A stretch of DNA of 64,000 nucleotides from Microbacterium sp. Root180 (GTDB lineage: Bacteria > Actinomycetota > Actinomycetes > Actinomycetales > Microbacteriaceae): NCBI RefSeq assembly GCF_001428485.1, contig NZ_LMHS01000003.1, forward strand, positions 1,465,679-1,529,678, given 5' to 3'. This document shows, one piece after another, positions 46,800-57,393 of the stretch (position 1 is its first letter; each line of letters opens with the position of its first letter). The notes under the pieces were generated by a model. The model ran no database searches. It was not told the origin of the DNA and saw only the letters and a program-made list of their open reading frames with translations. The translations under genes and the position numbers were made by a program.

Positions 46800-47402
46800 G
46801 TGGCCGTCGATCGTGAGCGCGTGGCCGCGCTCGTGCGTGAACTGCTCGAGGCGATCGGTGAGGATCCCGACCGCCCCGGTCTGCGTCTGACCCCCGGGCG
46901 CGTCGCCGACGCCTACGCCGAGTTCTTCTCGGGTGTGGGCGCGGATGCCTCGGCTCCGCTCGCGCACACCATCTCGGTGGCGCGCGGCCCCGCCCCCGAC
47001 ACGCTGCCCTCCGGTGCCGTCATGCTGCGCGACATCCGCTTCCGCTCCGTGTGCGAGCACCACCTGCTTCCGTTCCGGGGCCACGCGCACATCGCGTACC
47101 TCCCCGGCGAGCAGGTCGTCGGCCTCGGCGCGCTGCCGAAGGTCGTCGACGTGCTCTCGTCGCGCCCGCAGGTGCAGGAGCGGCTCGGAGAGCAGATCGC
47201 GGATGTGATCGCGGCATCCCTCGACACCCGCGGTGTCCTCGTCGTCCTCGACGCGTCTCACGAGTGCGTCACGATGCGCAGCGGACAGCAGTCGGATGCC
47301 TCGACCGTGACGATCGCCGCACGCGGCGAGCTCGCCGATCCGGTGGCGCGGGCCGAGCTGATCGCCCTCCTGTCGGGCGGTCACGGCGGAGGGCGCGAAT
47401 GA
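46800..47402 (+). CDS. folE: GTP cyclohydrolase I
   Basis: 200 residues. It converts GTP to dihydroneopterin triphosphate, the first step of folate synthesis. RSVCEHHLLPF holds the zinc Cys and catalytic His, and VLDASHECVTMRS the second zinc Cys. GTG start just after the ftsH stop. The stop overlaps the folP start (ATGA), so the folate genes are coupled. Confidence 0.95.
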   Translation: MAVDRERVAALVRELLEAIGEDPDRPGLRLTPGRVADAYAEFFSGVGADASAPLAHTISVARGPAPDTLPSGAVMLRDIRFRSVCEHHLLPFRGHAHIAYLPGEQVVGLGALPKVVDVLSSRPQVQERLGEQIADVIAASLDTRGVLVVLDASHECVTMRSGQQSDASTVTIAARGELADPVARAELIALLSGGHGGGRE

Positions 47403-48244
47403 CGCTCGTGATGGGCATCGTCAACGTCACGCCCGACTCGTTCAGCGATGGCGGGCGGTACCTGGATGCCGGGGCCGCCGTCTCGCACGGGCTGTCGCTG
47501 CGCGCGCAGGGCGCCGACATCCTCGACGTGGGAGGGGAGTCGACGCGGCCCGGCGCCGAGCGGGTCGAGCCCGCCGTCGAGCGGGATCGCGTCGTGCCGG
47601 TCGTGCGCGCCCTCGCCGAGGCGGGAGTCGTGGTCAGCATCGACACGATGAACGCGACCACGGCGCTCGCGGCCGTCGAGGCCGGGGCGCGGATCGTCAA
47701 CGACGTCTCCGGCGGGCTGGCCGATCCCGAGCTTCTGGCGGCCGTCGCGCCGACCGGCGCCGACGTCGTCCTCGGTCACTGGCGCGGGCCGTCGGCCGAC
47801 ATGTACGCGCAGGCCGAGTACGGCGACGTGGTCGCCGAGGTCCTCGGCGAGCTCGCACGGCGGATCGAGGCGGCTGCGGCCGCGGGCATCGCACCGTCGC
47901 GGGTGATCCTCGACCCGGGGATCGGGTTCGGCAAGCGGGGCGATCAGAACTGGGCGGCGCTGCGGGGAACGACGCGTCTGGCGGGTCTGGGGTCGCGCGT
48001 GCTGATCGGCACGAGCCGCAAGCGCTTCCTCGCGGAGACACTGACGGCCGAGGCCGGCGCCGAGTACACGGATGTCGGAGAGGATCGACTCGACCTCGGC
48101 ACGGCCGTCACGAGCGTCCTCGCGGCGCACGCCGGAGCGTGGGGCGTCCGCGTTCACGATGTCGCTGCGACGGTCGACGCGCTGCGGGTCGCACGGGCTT
48201 GGGAGGGGGAGAGCCGATGGGCGTCGCCGACGAGATCACGCTGA
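47399..48244 (+). CDS. folP: dihydropteroate synthase
   Basis: 281 residues, TIM barrel joining p-aminobenzoate to dihydropterin pyrophosphate. Motifs MGIVNVTPDSFSDGG, DVGGESTRPGA, IVNDVSGG, DPGIGFGKRGDQN and GTSRKRF are complete. Target family of sulfonamides. ATG overlaps the folE stop; its end overlaps folB by 28 bases. Confidence 0.95.
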   Translation: MTLVMGIVNVTPDSFSDGGRYLDAGAAVSHGLSLRAQGADILDVGGESTRPGAERVEPAVERDRVVPVVRALAEAGVVVSIDTMNATTALAAVEAGARIVNDVSGGLADPELLAAVAPTGADVVLGHWRGPSADMYAQAEYGDVVAEVLGELARRIEAAAAAGIAPSRVILDPGIGFGKRGDQNWAALRGTTRLAGLGSRVLIGTSRKRFLAETLTAEAGAEYTDVGEDRLDLGTAVTSVLAAHAGAWGVRVHDVAATVDALRVARAWEGESRWASPTRSR

Positions 48245-48591
48245 CGGGGCTGCGGGTCTTCGGCCGCCACGGTGTGTACGACGAGGAGCGCCGCGACGGC
48301 CAGGACTTCGTCGTCGATGTGACGCTGCGCCTCGACACCCGCCCTGCGGCCGCGAGCGACGATGTCGCCGACACGGTGCACTATGGCGAGATGGCCGAGC
48401 AGATCGCCGCGATCGTCGGCGGTGAGCCCGTCGATCTGCTCGAGACGCTCGCCGCGCGCATCGCCGAGCACCTGCTCGGGTACGAGCTGGTCGACGGCGT
48501 GCGCGTCACGGTCCACAAGCCTCAGGCACCCATCCCGCTCTCCTTCGCCGACGTGTCGGTGACGATCGAGCGCGGGCGAGGCGGCCGATGA
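48217..48591 (+). CDS. folB: dihydroneopterin aldolase
   Basis: 124 residues, cleaving 7,8-dihydroneopterin to 6-hydroxymethyl-dihydropterin. GLRVFGRHGVYDEE, DTVHYGEM and LLETLAARIAEHLL are family motifs. The ATG at 48217 has GGGAGGGGGAG upstream, inside the end of folP. The stop overlaps folK (ATGA). Confidence 0.94.
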   Translation: MGVADEITLTGLRVFGRHGVYDEERRDGQDFVVDVTLRLDTRPAAASDDVADTVHYGEMAEQIAAIVGGEPVDLLETLAARIAEHLLGYELVDGVRVTVHKPQAPIPLSFADVSVTIERGRGGR

Positions 48592-49121
48592 ACCGGCGTC
48601 TCGCGCAGGGCTTCCAGGGCGACATGGTGCCCTCGCGTCATGCCCCGGTCGAGGCCGTGGTGGCGCTCGGAGCGAACCTCGGCGACCGCGCCGAGACCCT
48701 CGCGGCGGCGATCGACGAGCTCCGCCGGCTGCCGCTGGTCGACGACGTGCGGGCGTCCGAGCCCGTCGAGTCCGTTGCGGTGACGCTCGAGGGACCGGAT
48801 GCCGCGGCCCCGGCCTATCTCAACGCGGTCGCGATCCTCACGACGCGGCTCGGCCCGTCGGTGCTGCTCGGGTACCTCCACGCGATCGAGGAGCGCCACG
48901 GCCGCGAACGCCGCGTGCGGTGGGGCGATCGCACGCTCGACCTCGACCTCATCACCTACGCCGATCTCACGAGCGAGGCCCCGGCGCTGCTTCTTCCCCA
49001 CCCGCGCGCCGCCGAGCGCGACTTCGTGCTGGCGCCATGGCTGTCGCTCGACCCTGACGCGAGCCTGCCCGGTGTGGGGCGTGCGGATGCCGCGCTGGCC
49101 TGGCTCGAGGACGCCGGATGA
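48588..49121 (+). CDS. folK: 6-hydroxymethyl-7,8-dihydropterin pyrophosphokinase
   Basis: 177 residues. It activates hydroxymethyl-dihydropterin with ATP for folP. ALGANLGDR, RRVRWGDRTLDLDLITY (the two catalytic Asp) and LPHPRAAERDFVLAPW are all present. About 20 extra residues precede the domain. Coupled on both sides by ATGA overlaps. Confidence 0.94.
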   Translation: MNRRLAQGFQGDMVPSRHAPVEAVVALGANLGDRAETLAAAIDELRRLPLVDDVRASEPVESVAVTLEGPDAAAPAYLNAVAILTTRLGPSVLLGYLHAIEERHGRERRVRWGDRTLDLDLITYADLTSEAPALLLPHPRAAERDFVLAPWLSLDPDASLPGVGRADAALAWLEDAG

Positions 49122-49615
49122 GGCGCACCAGTGCGGGGGTCCTCGTCGTCGCCGCGGCGCTGGGCGTGGCCGCCGGCTTCCTGCTCGACCAGGTGCTCAC
49201 CGCTGCGGGCCGGCCCACCTTCACTCCCGCAGTGACGCTGCCGATCCTCCTCGTGCTCCTCGGCGCGGTGATCGTCGCGCTCGCCGTGCCGATCCGGCGA
49301 GCGACGCGCGGGCAGGGCACGTCCTCGGTCAACCCGTTCCGCGCGCTCCGGGTCGCGATGCTCGCGAAGGCGTCCAGCATCCTCGGGGCCGCGCTGGGAG
49401 GCCTCGCTCTCGGACTGCTCGTCTTCCTCGCGACCCGACCCGTCACACCCTCGCTAGGCTCGATGGGGACGGTGATCGCGACCGCCGTCTGCGCGGCGCT
49501 GCTGGTGGTCGCAGGTCTCGTCGCGGAGCACCTGTGCACGATCCGGAAGGACGACGATGACGAACAGCCCGGAGGCGACGACCCCGGACTCGAGCCCCGC
49601 ATCCACGGCCACTGA
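49118..49615 (+). CDS. DUF3180 membrane protein
   Basis: 165 residues with four hydrophobic segments and a charged C-terminal tail (RKDDDDEQ). It occupies the place of the DUF3180 gene that follows folK in actinobacteria (Rv3605c-like). Function unknown. ATGA overlap with folK; the following gene begins 59 bases inside its end. Confidence 0.82.
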   Translation: MRRTSAGVLVVAAALGVAAGFLLDQVLTAAGRPTFTPAVTLPILLVLLGAVIVALAVPIRRATRGQGTSSVNPFRALRVAMLAKASSILGAALGGLALGLLVFLATRPVTPSLGSMGTVIATAVCAALLVVAGLVAEHLCTIRKDDDDEQPGGDDPGLEPRIHGH

Positions 49616-50141
49616 GCCGTCAGGGGCCACGTTCGAGAGCCTCGCCGAGCCGCGGTCGGACAACCGCCTCGCGCTCGAGTCGGGCGTGTGGCATCAGATC
49701 TCGCCGAAGTACGTGCGGGTGCAGTTCATCTCCACGGGATCGTTCCTGCTGATCGTCGTCGCCGCGACGCTCGTCCTGGCGCTGGTCCTGCATCAGCCCT
49801 GGGCGTGGATCCCCGGCGGCATCCTCACAGTGATCATGGTCTGGACCCTGGCGATCCTGCCGCGGCAGGCCCGCTCGATCGGGTATCAGCTCCGCGACGA
49901 CGACCTCGTGTTCCGCCGCGGCATCCTGTGGCAGCGCTTCGTCGCGGTGCCGTACGGGCGCATGCAGCTCGTCGACATCACCCACGGCCCCCTCGACCGC
50001 GGGTTCGGGATCGCGCAGCTCAAGTTCGTGACGGCCGCGGCCTCGACCGGCGTCGTGATCCCCGGTCTCGAGCAGCAGACGGCCGAGACCCTGCGCGACC
50101 ATCTCGTCGCGGTCGCGGAGAGCCGGCGCACGGGCCTATGA
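49557..50141 (+). CDS. bacterial PH domain membrane protein (YdbS-like)
   Basis: 194 residues: a disordered Ser/Thr/Pro N-terminus, two membrane segments (about 60-105) and a bPH2 (DUF304) domain with IGYQLRDDDLVFRRGILWQRFVAV and VDITHGPLDRGFG. It pairs with the next, longer PH protein, like YdbS-YdbT in Bacillus. Function unclear, possibly envelope stress or membrane organisation. Confidence 0.83.
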   Translation: MTNSPEATTPDSSPASTATEPSGATFESLAEPRSDNRLALESGVWHQISPKYVRVQFISTGSFLLIVVAATLVLALVLHQPWAWIPGGILTVIMVWTLAILPRQARSIGYQLRDDDLVFRRGILWQRFVAVPYGRMQLVDITHGPLDRGFGIAQLKFVTAAASTGVVIPGLEQQTAETLRDHLVAVAESRRTGL

Positions 50142-51892
50142 CCGATCCCGTTCCTTCGCCCGACGCCCCGCCCCGCGGGCTCGTGCGCTCGCCGCTCAGC
50201 GACGGCGAGTGGCATCGCCTGCACCCGCTGACGCCGCTGCTGCGCGGCGGACTGTTCCTCATCGTCATCGTCGGCATCGTCGTCGCGAATCTGCGCGACC
50301 GGCTGCTGGTGATCTTCCTGCCGTGGCTCGCGCCCGACCTCGGCGGCGACTTCGACGAGGAGCTGTCCGAGTGGGAGGGCTCCGGAGGCGACCCGATCGA
50401 CTTCATCATCGCGAACAACCTCTACCTGGTGGCCGCGCTCGCGGTGCTCGGGGTGCTCGTCATCCTCATCGCGGTGTTCTACATGTCGTGGCGGTTCCAC
50501 ACGTTCCGCATCACCGACGACGACGTCGAGGTGCGCAGCGGCATCCTGTTCCGCACGCAGCGCCGCGCGCCCCTCGATCGGGTGCAGGGCGTCAACCTCA
50601 CGCGGCCGATGATCGCCCGGCTGCTCGGCATGGCGAAGCTCGAGGTGGTCGGCGCGGGTGCCGACGCGAACGTGAAGCTCGAGTACCTCTCGACGTCCAA
50701 CGCCGAGGCGGTCCGCGCCGACATCCTCCGGCTCGCTTCGGGAAGGCGACTGGCGGATGCTGCCGCCGCCGCGCCGTCTCCCGGTTCGAGCCCGCGGCCG
50801 GACGGCCGGCTGTCCGCGCTGAGCCAGACCGTCGGGCGCGAGATCACCGGGCTCATCGAGGGTCCGGAGGCACCCGTCGACGTGCCCGAGTCCGTCGTGA
50901 ACATCCCGTTCGGCCGGCTCGTGGCATCCCACGTCGTCAGCATGTCGACCATCGCCCTCATCGCGGCCGCCGTCGCGGTCGGGATCGGCGTCTCGCTGGG
51001 CGTGACGTGGCTGCTGTTCGCGATGGTCCCGACGCTCATCGGATTCGGGGCGTACTGGGTGCGCTCGATCGTGCGTTCACTGCGCTACTCGATCGCTCCG
51101 ACCCCCGACGGGGTGCGGATCACGTTCGGCCTGCTCACGACCGTGACCGAGATCGTGCCGCCCGGTCGCGTCCACGCCCTCGAGGTGACGCAGCCGATCC
51201 TCTGGCGCCCCGCCGGCTGGTGGATGATCCGGATCAATCGGCTGACCGGGCGCAGCGCCGGCGACACCTCGACGGACCAGTTCACGACGGTGCTCCCCGT
51301 CGGCACGGCGGCCGACGTCGAGCGCGTGCTGCGCCTGCTGCAGCCGCACGTTCCCGAGGCCGAATGGCCGCTCATCGTGCAGGAGGGTGTTCTCGGCCCC
51401 GGCGAGACCGACAGCTTCACGAACACTCCTCGCCGCGCGTGGTGGATCCGGCCGCTGTCGTTCCGTCGCAACGGATTCCGCCTCACCGGCGATCTGCTGC
51501 TGCTGCGGCGCGGTGTCATCTGGCGCAAGCTCGCGATCCTCCCTCTCCCGCGCCTGCAGAGCCTCGGCCTGCACCAGGGGCCGTTGGATCGGATGTCGCG
51601 CGTCGCGACCCTGCGCGCGCACGTCGTCACCGGCCCCGTGTACGCCAACCTCTCCGCGATCGATCGGGACAGTGCGCTCGCGCTCTTCGCCGATGCGTCC
51701 GGTGCGGCCGTGCTCGCGGCATCCGGCGATCGCTCGCATCGATGGGCCGAGGAGTCGCCGGTCGGCGGGGGATCGCCCGCACCCGTCGGATCCGCGCTGG
51801 ATGCCGTCGGCGCCGTGCCGGGTACGGCGGGCGCCGTGCCGGGTGCGGCGGACGAGGCCTCTCCTCCCGTGGCGCCCGAGGAGCGCGCATGA
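50138..51892 (+). CDS. multi-PH-domain membrane protein (YdbT-like)
   Basis: 584 residues. Several bPH2 domains alternate with paired membrane segments: FRITDDDVEVRSGILFRTQRRA, a middle unit (LRYSIAPTPDGVRITFGLL), and RLTGDLLLLRRGVIWRKLAI with SLGLHQGPLDRMSRV. A low-complexity Ala/Gly/Pro tail ends the protein. ATGA overlap with the YdbS-like gene suggests a complex. No enzymatic motif. Confidence 0.83.
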   Translation: MTDPVPSPDAPPRGLVRSPLSDGEWHRLHPLTPLLRGGLFLIVIVGIVVANLRDRLLVIFLPWLAPDLGGDFDEELSEWEGSGGDPIDFIIANNLYLVAALAVLGVLVILIAVFYMSWRFHTFRITDDDVEVRSGILFRTQRRAPLDRVQGVNLTRPMIARLLGMAKLEVVGAGADANVKLEYLSTSNAEAVRADILRLASGRRLADAAAAAPSPGSSPRPDGRLSALSQTVGREITGLIEGPEAPVDVPESVVNIPFGRLVASHVVSMSTIALIAAAVAVGIGVSLGVTWLLFAMVPTLIGFGAYWVRSIVRSLRYSIAPTPDGVRITFGLLTTVTEIVPPGRVHALEVTQPILWRPAGWWMIRINRLTGRSAGDTSTDQFTTVLPVGTAADVERVLRLLQPHVPEAEWPLIVQEGVLGPGETDSFTNTPRRAWWIRPLSFRRNGFRLTGDLLLLRRGVIWRKLAILPLPRLQSLGLHQGPLDRMSRVATLRAHVVTGPVYANLSAIDRDSALALFADASGAAVLAASGDRSHRWAEESPVGGGSPAPVGSALDAVGAVPGTAGAVPGAADEASPPVAPEERA

Positions 51893-52602
51893 ACCGGGAC
51901 GGACGTCTCGGCGTCGGGATCATCGGTGCAGGCAAGGTCGGCCCGGTCCTCGGGGCGGCACTGGGCGGCGCGGGCCATGCGGTCGTGGGCATCACCGCGG
52001 GCTCCGATACGGAGCGCGTGGAGGCGATCCTTCCCGGTGTGCCCACGCTCGATCCGGCCGAGGTGCTGCGGCGCAGCGAGCTGGTGGTCGTGGCGGTTCC
52101 GCACGACCAGCTGGAGGGGCTCGTCGCCGGGCTCGCCCTGCTGGATGCGTGGCAGCCGGGCCAGCTGGTGCTGCACACCGATCCCGCGTACGGCACGGGC
52201 GTGCTCGCGCCCGCGATGGCGCAGGGCGCGATTCCCCTGGCGGTGCACCCGGCGCTCGTGTTCACGGGGACGTCGATGGATCTGCGCCAGCTCGCGACCG
52301 CGTACGCGGCGGTCACTGCGCCGGCTCCCGTTCTTCCGATCGCGCAGGCGCTCGCCGTCGAGCTGGGCTGCGAGCCCGTGGTGATCGCAGAGGAGGATCG
52401 CGCGACGTATGCCGAGGCGGTCGGCGCGGCGACGGAGTTCTCGCGCTCGATCGTGCGGCAGTCGGCGGGCCTGCTGGCCGCGGCGGGGGTGCCGAACCCC
52501 GGGGCGTATCTGTCGGCGCTGGTGCACTCCACGATCGACCACGCGCTCGCCGAAGCGGGGTCCGGTCCCCCGAGCGATCCCCCCGCTACGATCAACGGAT
52601 GA
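51889..52602 (+). CDS. Rossmann-fold DUF2520 protein
   Basis: 237 residues. GVGIIGAGKVGPVLGAALGGAGHAV is an NADP-binding GxGxxG segment; LAVHPALVFTG and the helical C-terminus fit the DUF2520 family. It sits before panC as in mycobacteria (Rv3603c-panC). A role as a ketopantoate-reductase-like enzyme has been guessed for such neighbours, but the sequence does not prove it. ATGA overlaps on both sides. Confidence 0.82.
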   Translation: MNRDGRLGVGIIGAGKVGPVLGAALGGAGHAVVGITAGSDTERVEAILPGVPTLDPAEVLRRSELVVVAVPHDQLEGLVAGLALLDAWQPGQLVLHTDPAYGTGVLAPAMAQGAIPLAVHPALVFTGTSMDLRQLATAYAAVTAPAPVLPIAQALAVELGCEPVVIAEEDRATYAEAVGAATEFSRSIVRQSAGLLAAAGVPNPGAYLSALVHSTIDHALAEAGSGPPSDPPATING

Positions 52603-53447
52603 TCAGCACCGTCGACGAGCTGCACTCCCGTCTGGCAGAGGCCAGGGCCGCCGCTCCGGAACGGGCCCGGGTCGCGCTCATCTCGACGATCGGCGCACTC
52701 CACGACGGTCATATCGACCTCGTCCACCGCGCGCGCGAGGTCGCCGAGATCGTCGTCGTATCGGTCTTCGTCAATCCGCTGCGCTTCGCGACCACGGCGG
52801 AGTTCGCCGGCTACCCGCGCACCTCGGACGACGACGAGCGCCTGCTCGAGTCCCTCGGCGTGGATGTCGTGTTCGCCCCCGACACGGCAGAGCTGCTTCC
52901 GGACGGGACCGCGACCACGAAGGTGAGCGCGGGGGATCTCGGCCTGCGCTACGAGGGCCGCACGCGTCCCTTCTACTTCGACGGCCTGCTGACGGTCGAG
53001 GCGAAGCTGCTGAATCTCGTGAGGCCGGATGTCGCGATCTACGGGGAACGCGATCCGCAGCGTGTCTTCCTCGTCCGGCGCATGATCCGGGACCTCTTCT
53101 TCGGTGTCGACGTCGCCACGGTCGAGACGGTCCGCGACGACGACGGTCTTCCCGTGTCGACGCGTGTCGGCATGCTCGAGGACCGCGACCGCGCCGCCGT
53201 CGGCCTGCTTCCGGCCGCGCTCGACGCAGCCGCTTCGAATGCCGACCGTGGTGTCGATGCCTGCATCGCGGCTGCCCAGTCGGCGCTCATGGGGGAGACG
53301 CGCATCCGACTCGAGTACCTCAGCGTCGTGGATCCGACGACCTTCCTTCCCGTCGACGAGGGCCATCAGGGCCCCGCACTCGCCCTCATCGCGGCGAGCG
53401 TCGCCGGCCACCGGTTCATCGACAACGCGCTGATCTACATCAGCTGA
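52599..53447 (+). CDS. panC: pantothenate synthetase family protein with altered pantoate site
   Basis: 282 residues. Expected reaction: pantoate + beta-alanine + ATP to pantothenate. ALHDGH (H35, H38) is the nucleotide-binding HxGH motif, followed by VSVFVNP, YPRTSDDD and DDDGLPVS. Positions that bind pantoate in the M. tuberculosis enzyme differ: Gln72 is Arg62 (NPLRF) and Gln164 is Arg155 (GERDPQR); Lys160 is Arg151, and SSRN is STRV. Either this is a lineage-specific variant or the substrate has changed. Overlaps the DUF2520 stop (ATGA). No panD follows. Confidence 0.8.
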   Translation: MISTVDELHSRLAEARAAAPERARVALISTIGALHDGHIDLVHRAREVAEIVVVSVFVNPLRFATTAEFAGYPRTSDDDERLLESLGVDVVFAPDTAELLPDGTATTKVSAGDLGLRYEGRTRPFYFDGLLTVEAKLLNLVRPDVAIYGERDPQRVFLVRRMIRDLFFGVDVATVETVRDDDGLPVSTRVGMLEDRDRAAVGLLPAALDAAASNADRGVDACIAAAQSALMGETRIRLEYLSVVDPTTFLPVDEGHQGPALALIAASVAGHRFIDNALIYIS

Positions 53448-53462
53448 CACACGGGGGCGACG

Positions 53463-54245
53463 ATGAGGGTCACACGGATCGGCGGGCCGACGGCACTCGT
53501 GGAGTGGGACGGCTGGCGCATCCTCACGGATCCCACGTTCGACCCGCCGGGACGCACCTACTCCTTCGGTTTCGGCACGAAGTCGACCAAGACCACCGGG
53601 CCGGCCATCCCGCTCGACCAGCTGGGTCGGATCGATGCCGTGCTCCTCAGCCACCACCATCACGCGGACAACCTCGACGACGCCGGGGCCGAGATGCTCG
53701 GCCACGTCACGACGGTCCTGACGACCCGCGCCGGCGCCAAGGCGATCGCCCACCCTGACATCCGCGGGCTCGCGGCCGGCGACAGCACGACACTCCAGGC
53801 GGAGGGCCGTCCGACGATTCGCGTGGACGCGACTCCCTGCCGCCACGGCGCACCGTTCACCCGTCCGATCGTCGGACCGGTGGTGGGCTTCGCCCTCACG
53901 CGGGACGGTGCGGCCCGCCCCGGGCTCTGGATGACCGGCGACACCGTTCTCTACGGCGACCTCCGCACGGCTGCTGCAGGCATGCAGCCCGCCGTCGCGC
54001 TCGTCCACATCGGATCGGTGAAGTTCCCGATCTCGGGCCCGCTCGCCTACACGATGAACGCCCACGACGCGGTCGAGCTGATCGGTCTCGCCGAGCCGGG
54101 AGTCGCGGTGCCGGTCCACGTCGAGGGGTGGAGCCACTTCTCCGAGCAGGAGGCGGCGGCCGCCCGCGTCTTCGAGGCGGCATCCCCGTCTGTGCACGAT
54201 CGCGTGACCTGGGCACCGCTCGGACAGCCGATCGAGCTGGGCTGA
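53463..54245 (+). CDS. MBL-fold metallo-hydrolase (UlaG-like)
   Basis: 260 residues. LLSHHHHADNLD is the metal-binding HxHxDH-type loop, with TPCRHG, MTGDTVLYG and PVHVEGWSHF completing the site. Related to UlaG-type beta-lactamase-fold hydrolases that act on lactones or phosphoesters; the substrate here is unknown. It lies 15 bases after panC, where mycobacteria have panD and coaX, and is probably in the same operon. Confidence 0.82.
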   Translation: MRVTRIGGPTALVEWDGWRILTDPTFDPPGRTYSFGFGTKSTKTTGPAIPLDQLGRIDAVLLSHHHHADNLDDAGAEMLGHVTTVLTTRAGAKAIAHPDIRGLAAGDSTTLQAEGRPTIRVDATPCRHGAPFTRPIVGPVVGFALTRDGAARPGLWMTGDTVLYGDLRTAAAGMQPAVALVHIGSVKFPISGPLAYTMNAHDAVELIGLAEPGVAVPVHVEGWSHFSEQEAAAARVFEAASPSVHDRVTWAPLGQPIELG

Positions 54246-54321
54246 GCCCGCTCTGGCTGAACAGGGAGGGCTCACGCGGCGCGGATAGACTTGGCGGCGA
54301 CTTTCGCGAGGAGCCCCACCG

Positions 54322-55851
<1,530 letters not shown>

Positions 55852-55856
55852 CACGC

Positions 55857-57002
55857 TCAGCGCGGCGCCGCCGGTCGCCGGAACGCCCAGTCGGGCAGGT
55901 GGCCGGCATGCACGAACGAGCGCACGATCTCGCTGAGACCGTGCTCGGGCTCGATCGCGCACGCCGCGCGGGCGTAGCTCTCGGCGTGGGTCGAAAGGCC
56001 GAGCGCCCACGCCAGCCACGCGCACAGGGAGAGTGCGCCGGGCCGTGACGCCCGGGGCGCGAGAGCGGCGATCTGGCGAGTCAGAGCAAGGGCGTGCTCG
56101 AGACGGTCGGGATCGGGTCGGTCACCCTCGCCCCACATCCGCATGGCGAGGTGCGCGGGATACTCCTCGCCCGATTCCCAGCGCAGCTGTCCATCGAGCG
56201 CGCGGTCGCCGTCGTCGAAGGTGCCGCTCCACTGCACCAGGGCGACGTCTCGCAGCGACGGCCGCGCCAGGCACCAGGCGAGGGCGGCGGCGTCGTACGG
56301 TGCGGGGTCGTCGACCGGCCATCGGAGGGCGTCCTCGAAGAAGCCGGGCAAGTCCTCCAACCGGCACACCGCCGCCAGCGCCTGCGGGTCGACGCGCGCG
56401 TCATCGGCGGCGGATGCTTCGTGCTCTGCGCCGTCTCCGCAGAGCACCTCGGCCGCCCGTGCGAACGCGTGGAGAGCGCGCCCGACGCGCTCGGTCTCGA
56501 CGAGCGAAGTCGTCGGGAGCTCCGCGCCGCTGGACTGGTCGCCGTCGAGGACGTCGTCCACGTCCTCCGCTCCCGGTGGCACGACCTCGAGCGCGGCGAG
56601 CGGCCGTCCCCCGCGCGGGAGTGCCGGGTCGAACACCGATCCCCACCCGTCGGCCGCGACGCACAGGGCGTCGGTGACGCGCAGCCCTGATGCGTCGGCG
56701 CGGCGCTCGAGCGCGTCGAAGAGGTCGGGATGCGGCATCCGCTCACCCTCGAAGAGGGCGTCGGTGTAGGCGACCGCCGCGACGGCGTCGGCGTCGGGGA
56801 GGCGGCACGCCATGCCGATCACGGTCGCCGCGTAGGCATCGACCGCCTCGGCGTCGGCGGGGAGATCGAATCGCATCGCGCCGAGGCTGCGGGAACCCGC
56901 GAACGGGATCATCACGAGGCTGCGCGTGGGGACGTAGCCCAGCATGCGCGGGACGAGGGCGAGGAACTCTGCGGCATCCGCCGCTTTGACGATCGTGCTC
57001 AT
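55857..57002 (-). CDS. DUF4192 domain protein
   Basis: 381 residues from the ATG at 57002 (STIVKAADAAEFLALVPRML, the usual start of the family, followed by GYVPTRSLVMIPF). Upstream in-frame sequence would add unrelated residues. Widespread in actinobacteria; function unknown. The rest is Ala/Asp/Leu-rich and soluble. Convergent with lysS; divergent from the small membrane protein gene at 57133. Confidence 0.8.
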   Translation of the reverse strand: MSTIVKAADAAEFLALVPRMLGYVPTRSLVMIPFAGSRSLGAMRFDLPADAEAVDAYAATVIGMACRLPDADAVAAVAYTDALFEGERMPHPDLFDALERRADASGLRVTDALCVAADGWGSVFDPALPRGGRPLAALEVVPPGAEDVDDVLDGDQSSGAELPTTSLVETERVGRALHAFARAAEVLCGDGAEHEASAADDARVDPQALAAVCRLEDLPGFFEDALRWPVDDPAPYDAAALAWCLARPSLRDVALVQWSGTFDDGDRALDGQLRWESGEEYPAHLAMRMWGEGDRPDPDRLEHALALTRQIAALAPRASRPGALSLCAWLAWALGLSTHAESYARAACAIEPEHGLSEIVRSFVHAGHLPDWAFRRPAAPR

Positions 57003-57132
57003 GCCGATCGACTCTGCGGGGTCCGGCGGCGCGGTGGAGCGGCATCCGGCGATCTGGGAGTCGCCGCCCGGACGACGTGCCTGTGGGGAAGGGGCCGACG
57101 GGGGACCGCGAGAAGACACGTATCCTTGACGC

Positions 57133-57339
57133 ATGGACGATTACTGGGTCGCCGTCCTCTGGACGCTGCTTCCGACGATCGTCGTCAGCGGGATCTTCTT
57201 CTTCGTGCTCCGCAGCATCATCCGCGCGGATCGCACCGAACGCCGGGAGTACGCCCGCATCGAGGCCGAGGAGCGGGCGAAGCGCGGTCTCCCGCCGGCC
57301 GCGGCATCCACCGAGCCCTCGCCCGCCGCGGAGGGCTGA
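57133..57339 (+). CDS. small single-span membrane protein
   Basis: 68 residues: a membrane segment (about 8-28, VLWTLLPTIVVSGIFFFVL) then a charged helix (RADRTERREYARIEAEERAKR) and a disordered tail. Small proteins of this type occur beside lysS in Microbacteriaceae as far as I recall. Function unknown. It precedes cardiolipin synthase by 54 bases and may be in its operon. Confidence 0.7.
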   Translation: MDDYWVAVLWTLLPTIVVSGIFFFVLRSIIRADRTERREYARIEAEERAKRGLPPAAASTEPSPAAEG

Positions 57340-57393
57340 CCCCGGTCCCCACTACGCTGGGGCACACGCCGTCCGGGAGCGCGAGGAGCCAGG

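Noticed and set aside
44679..47384. 901-codon minus-strand frame over ftsH and folE
   Set aside because: Complement of two strongly recognised genes; composition is typical of a shadow frame.
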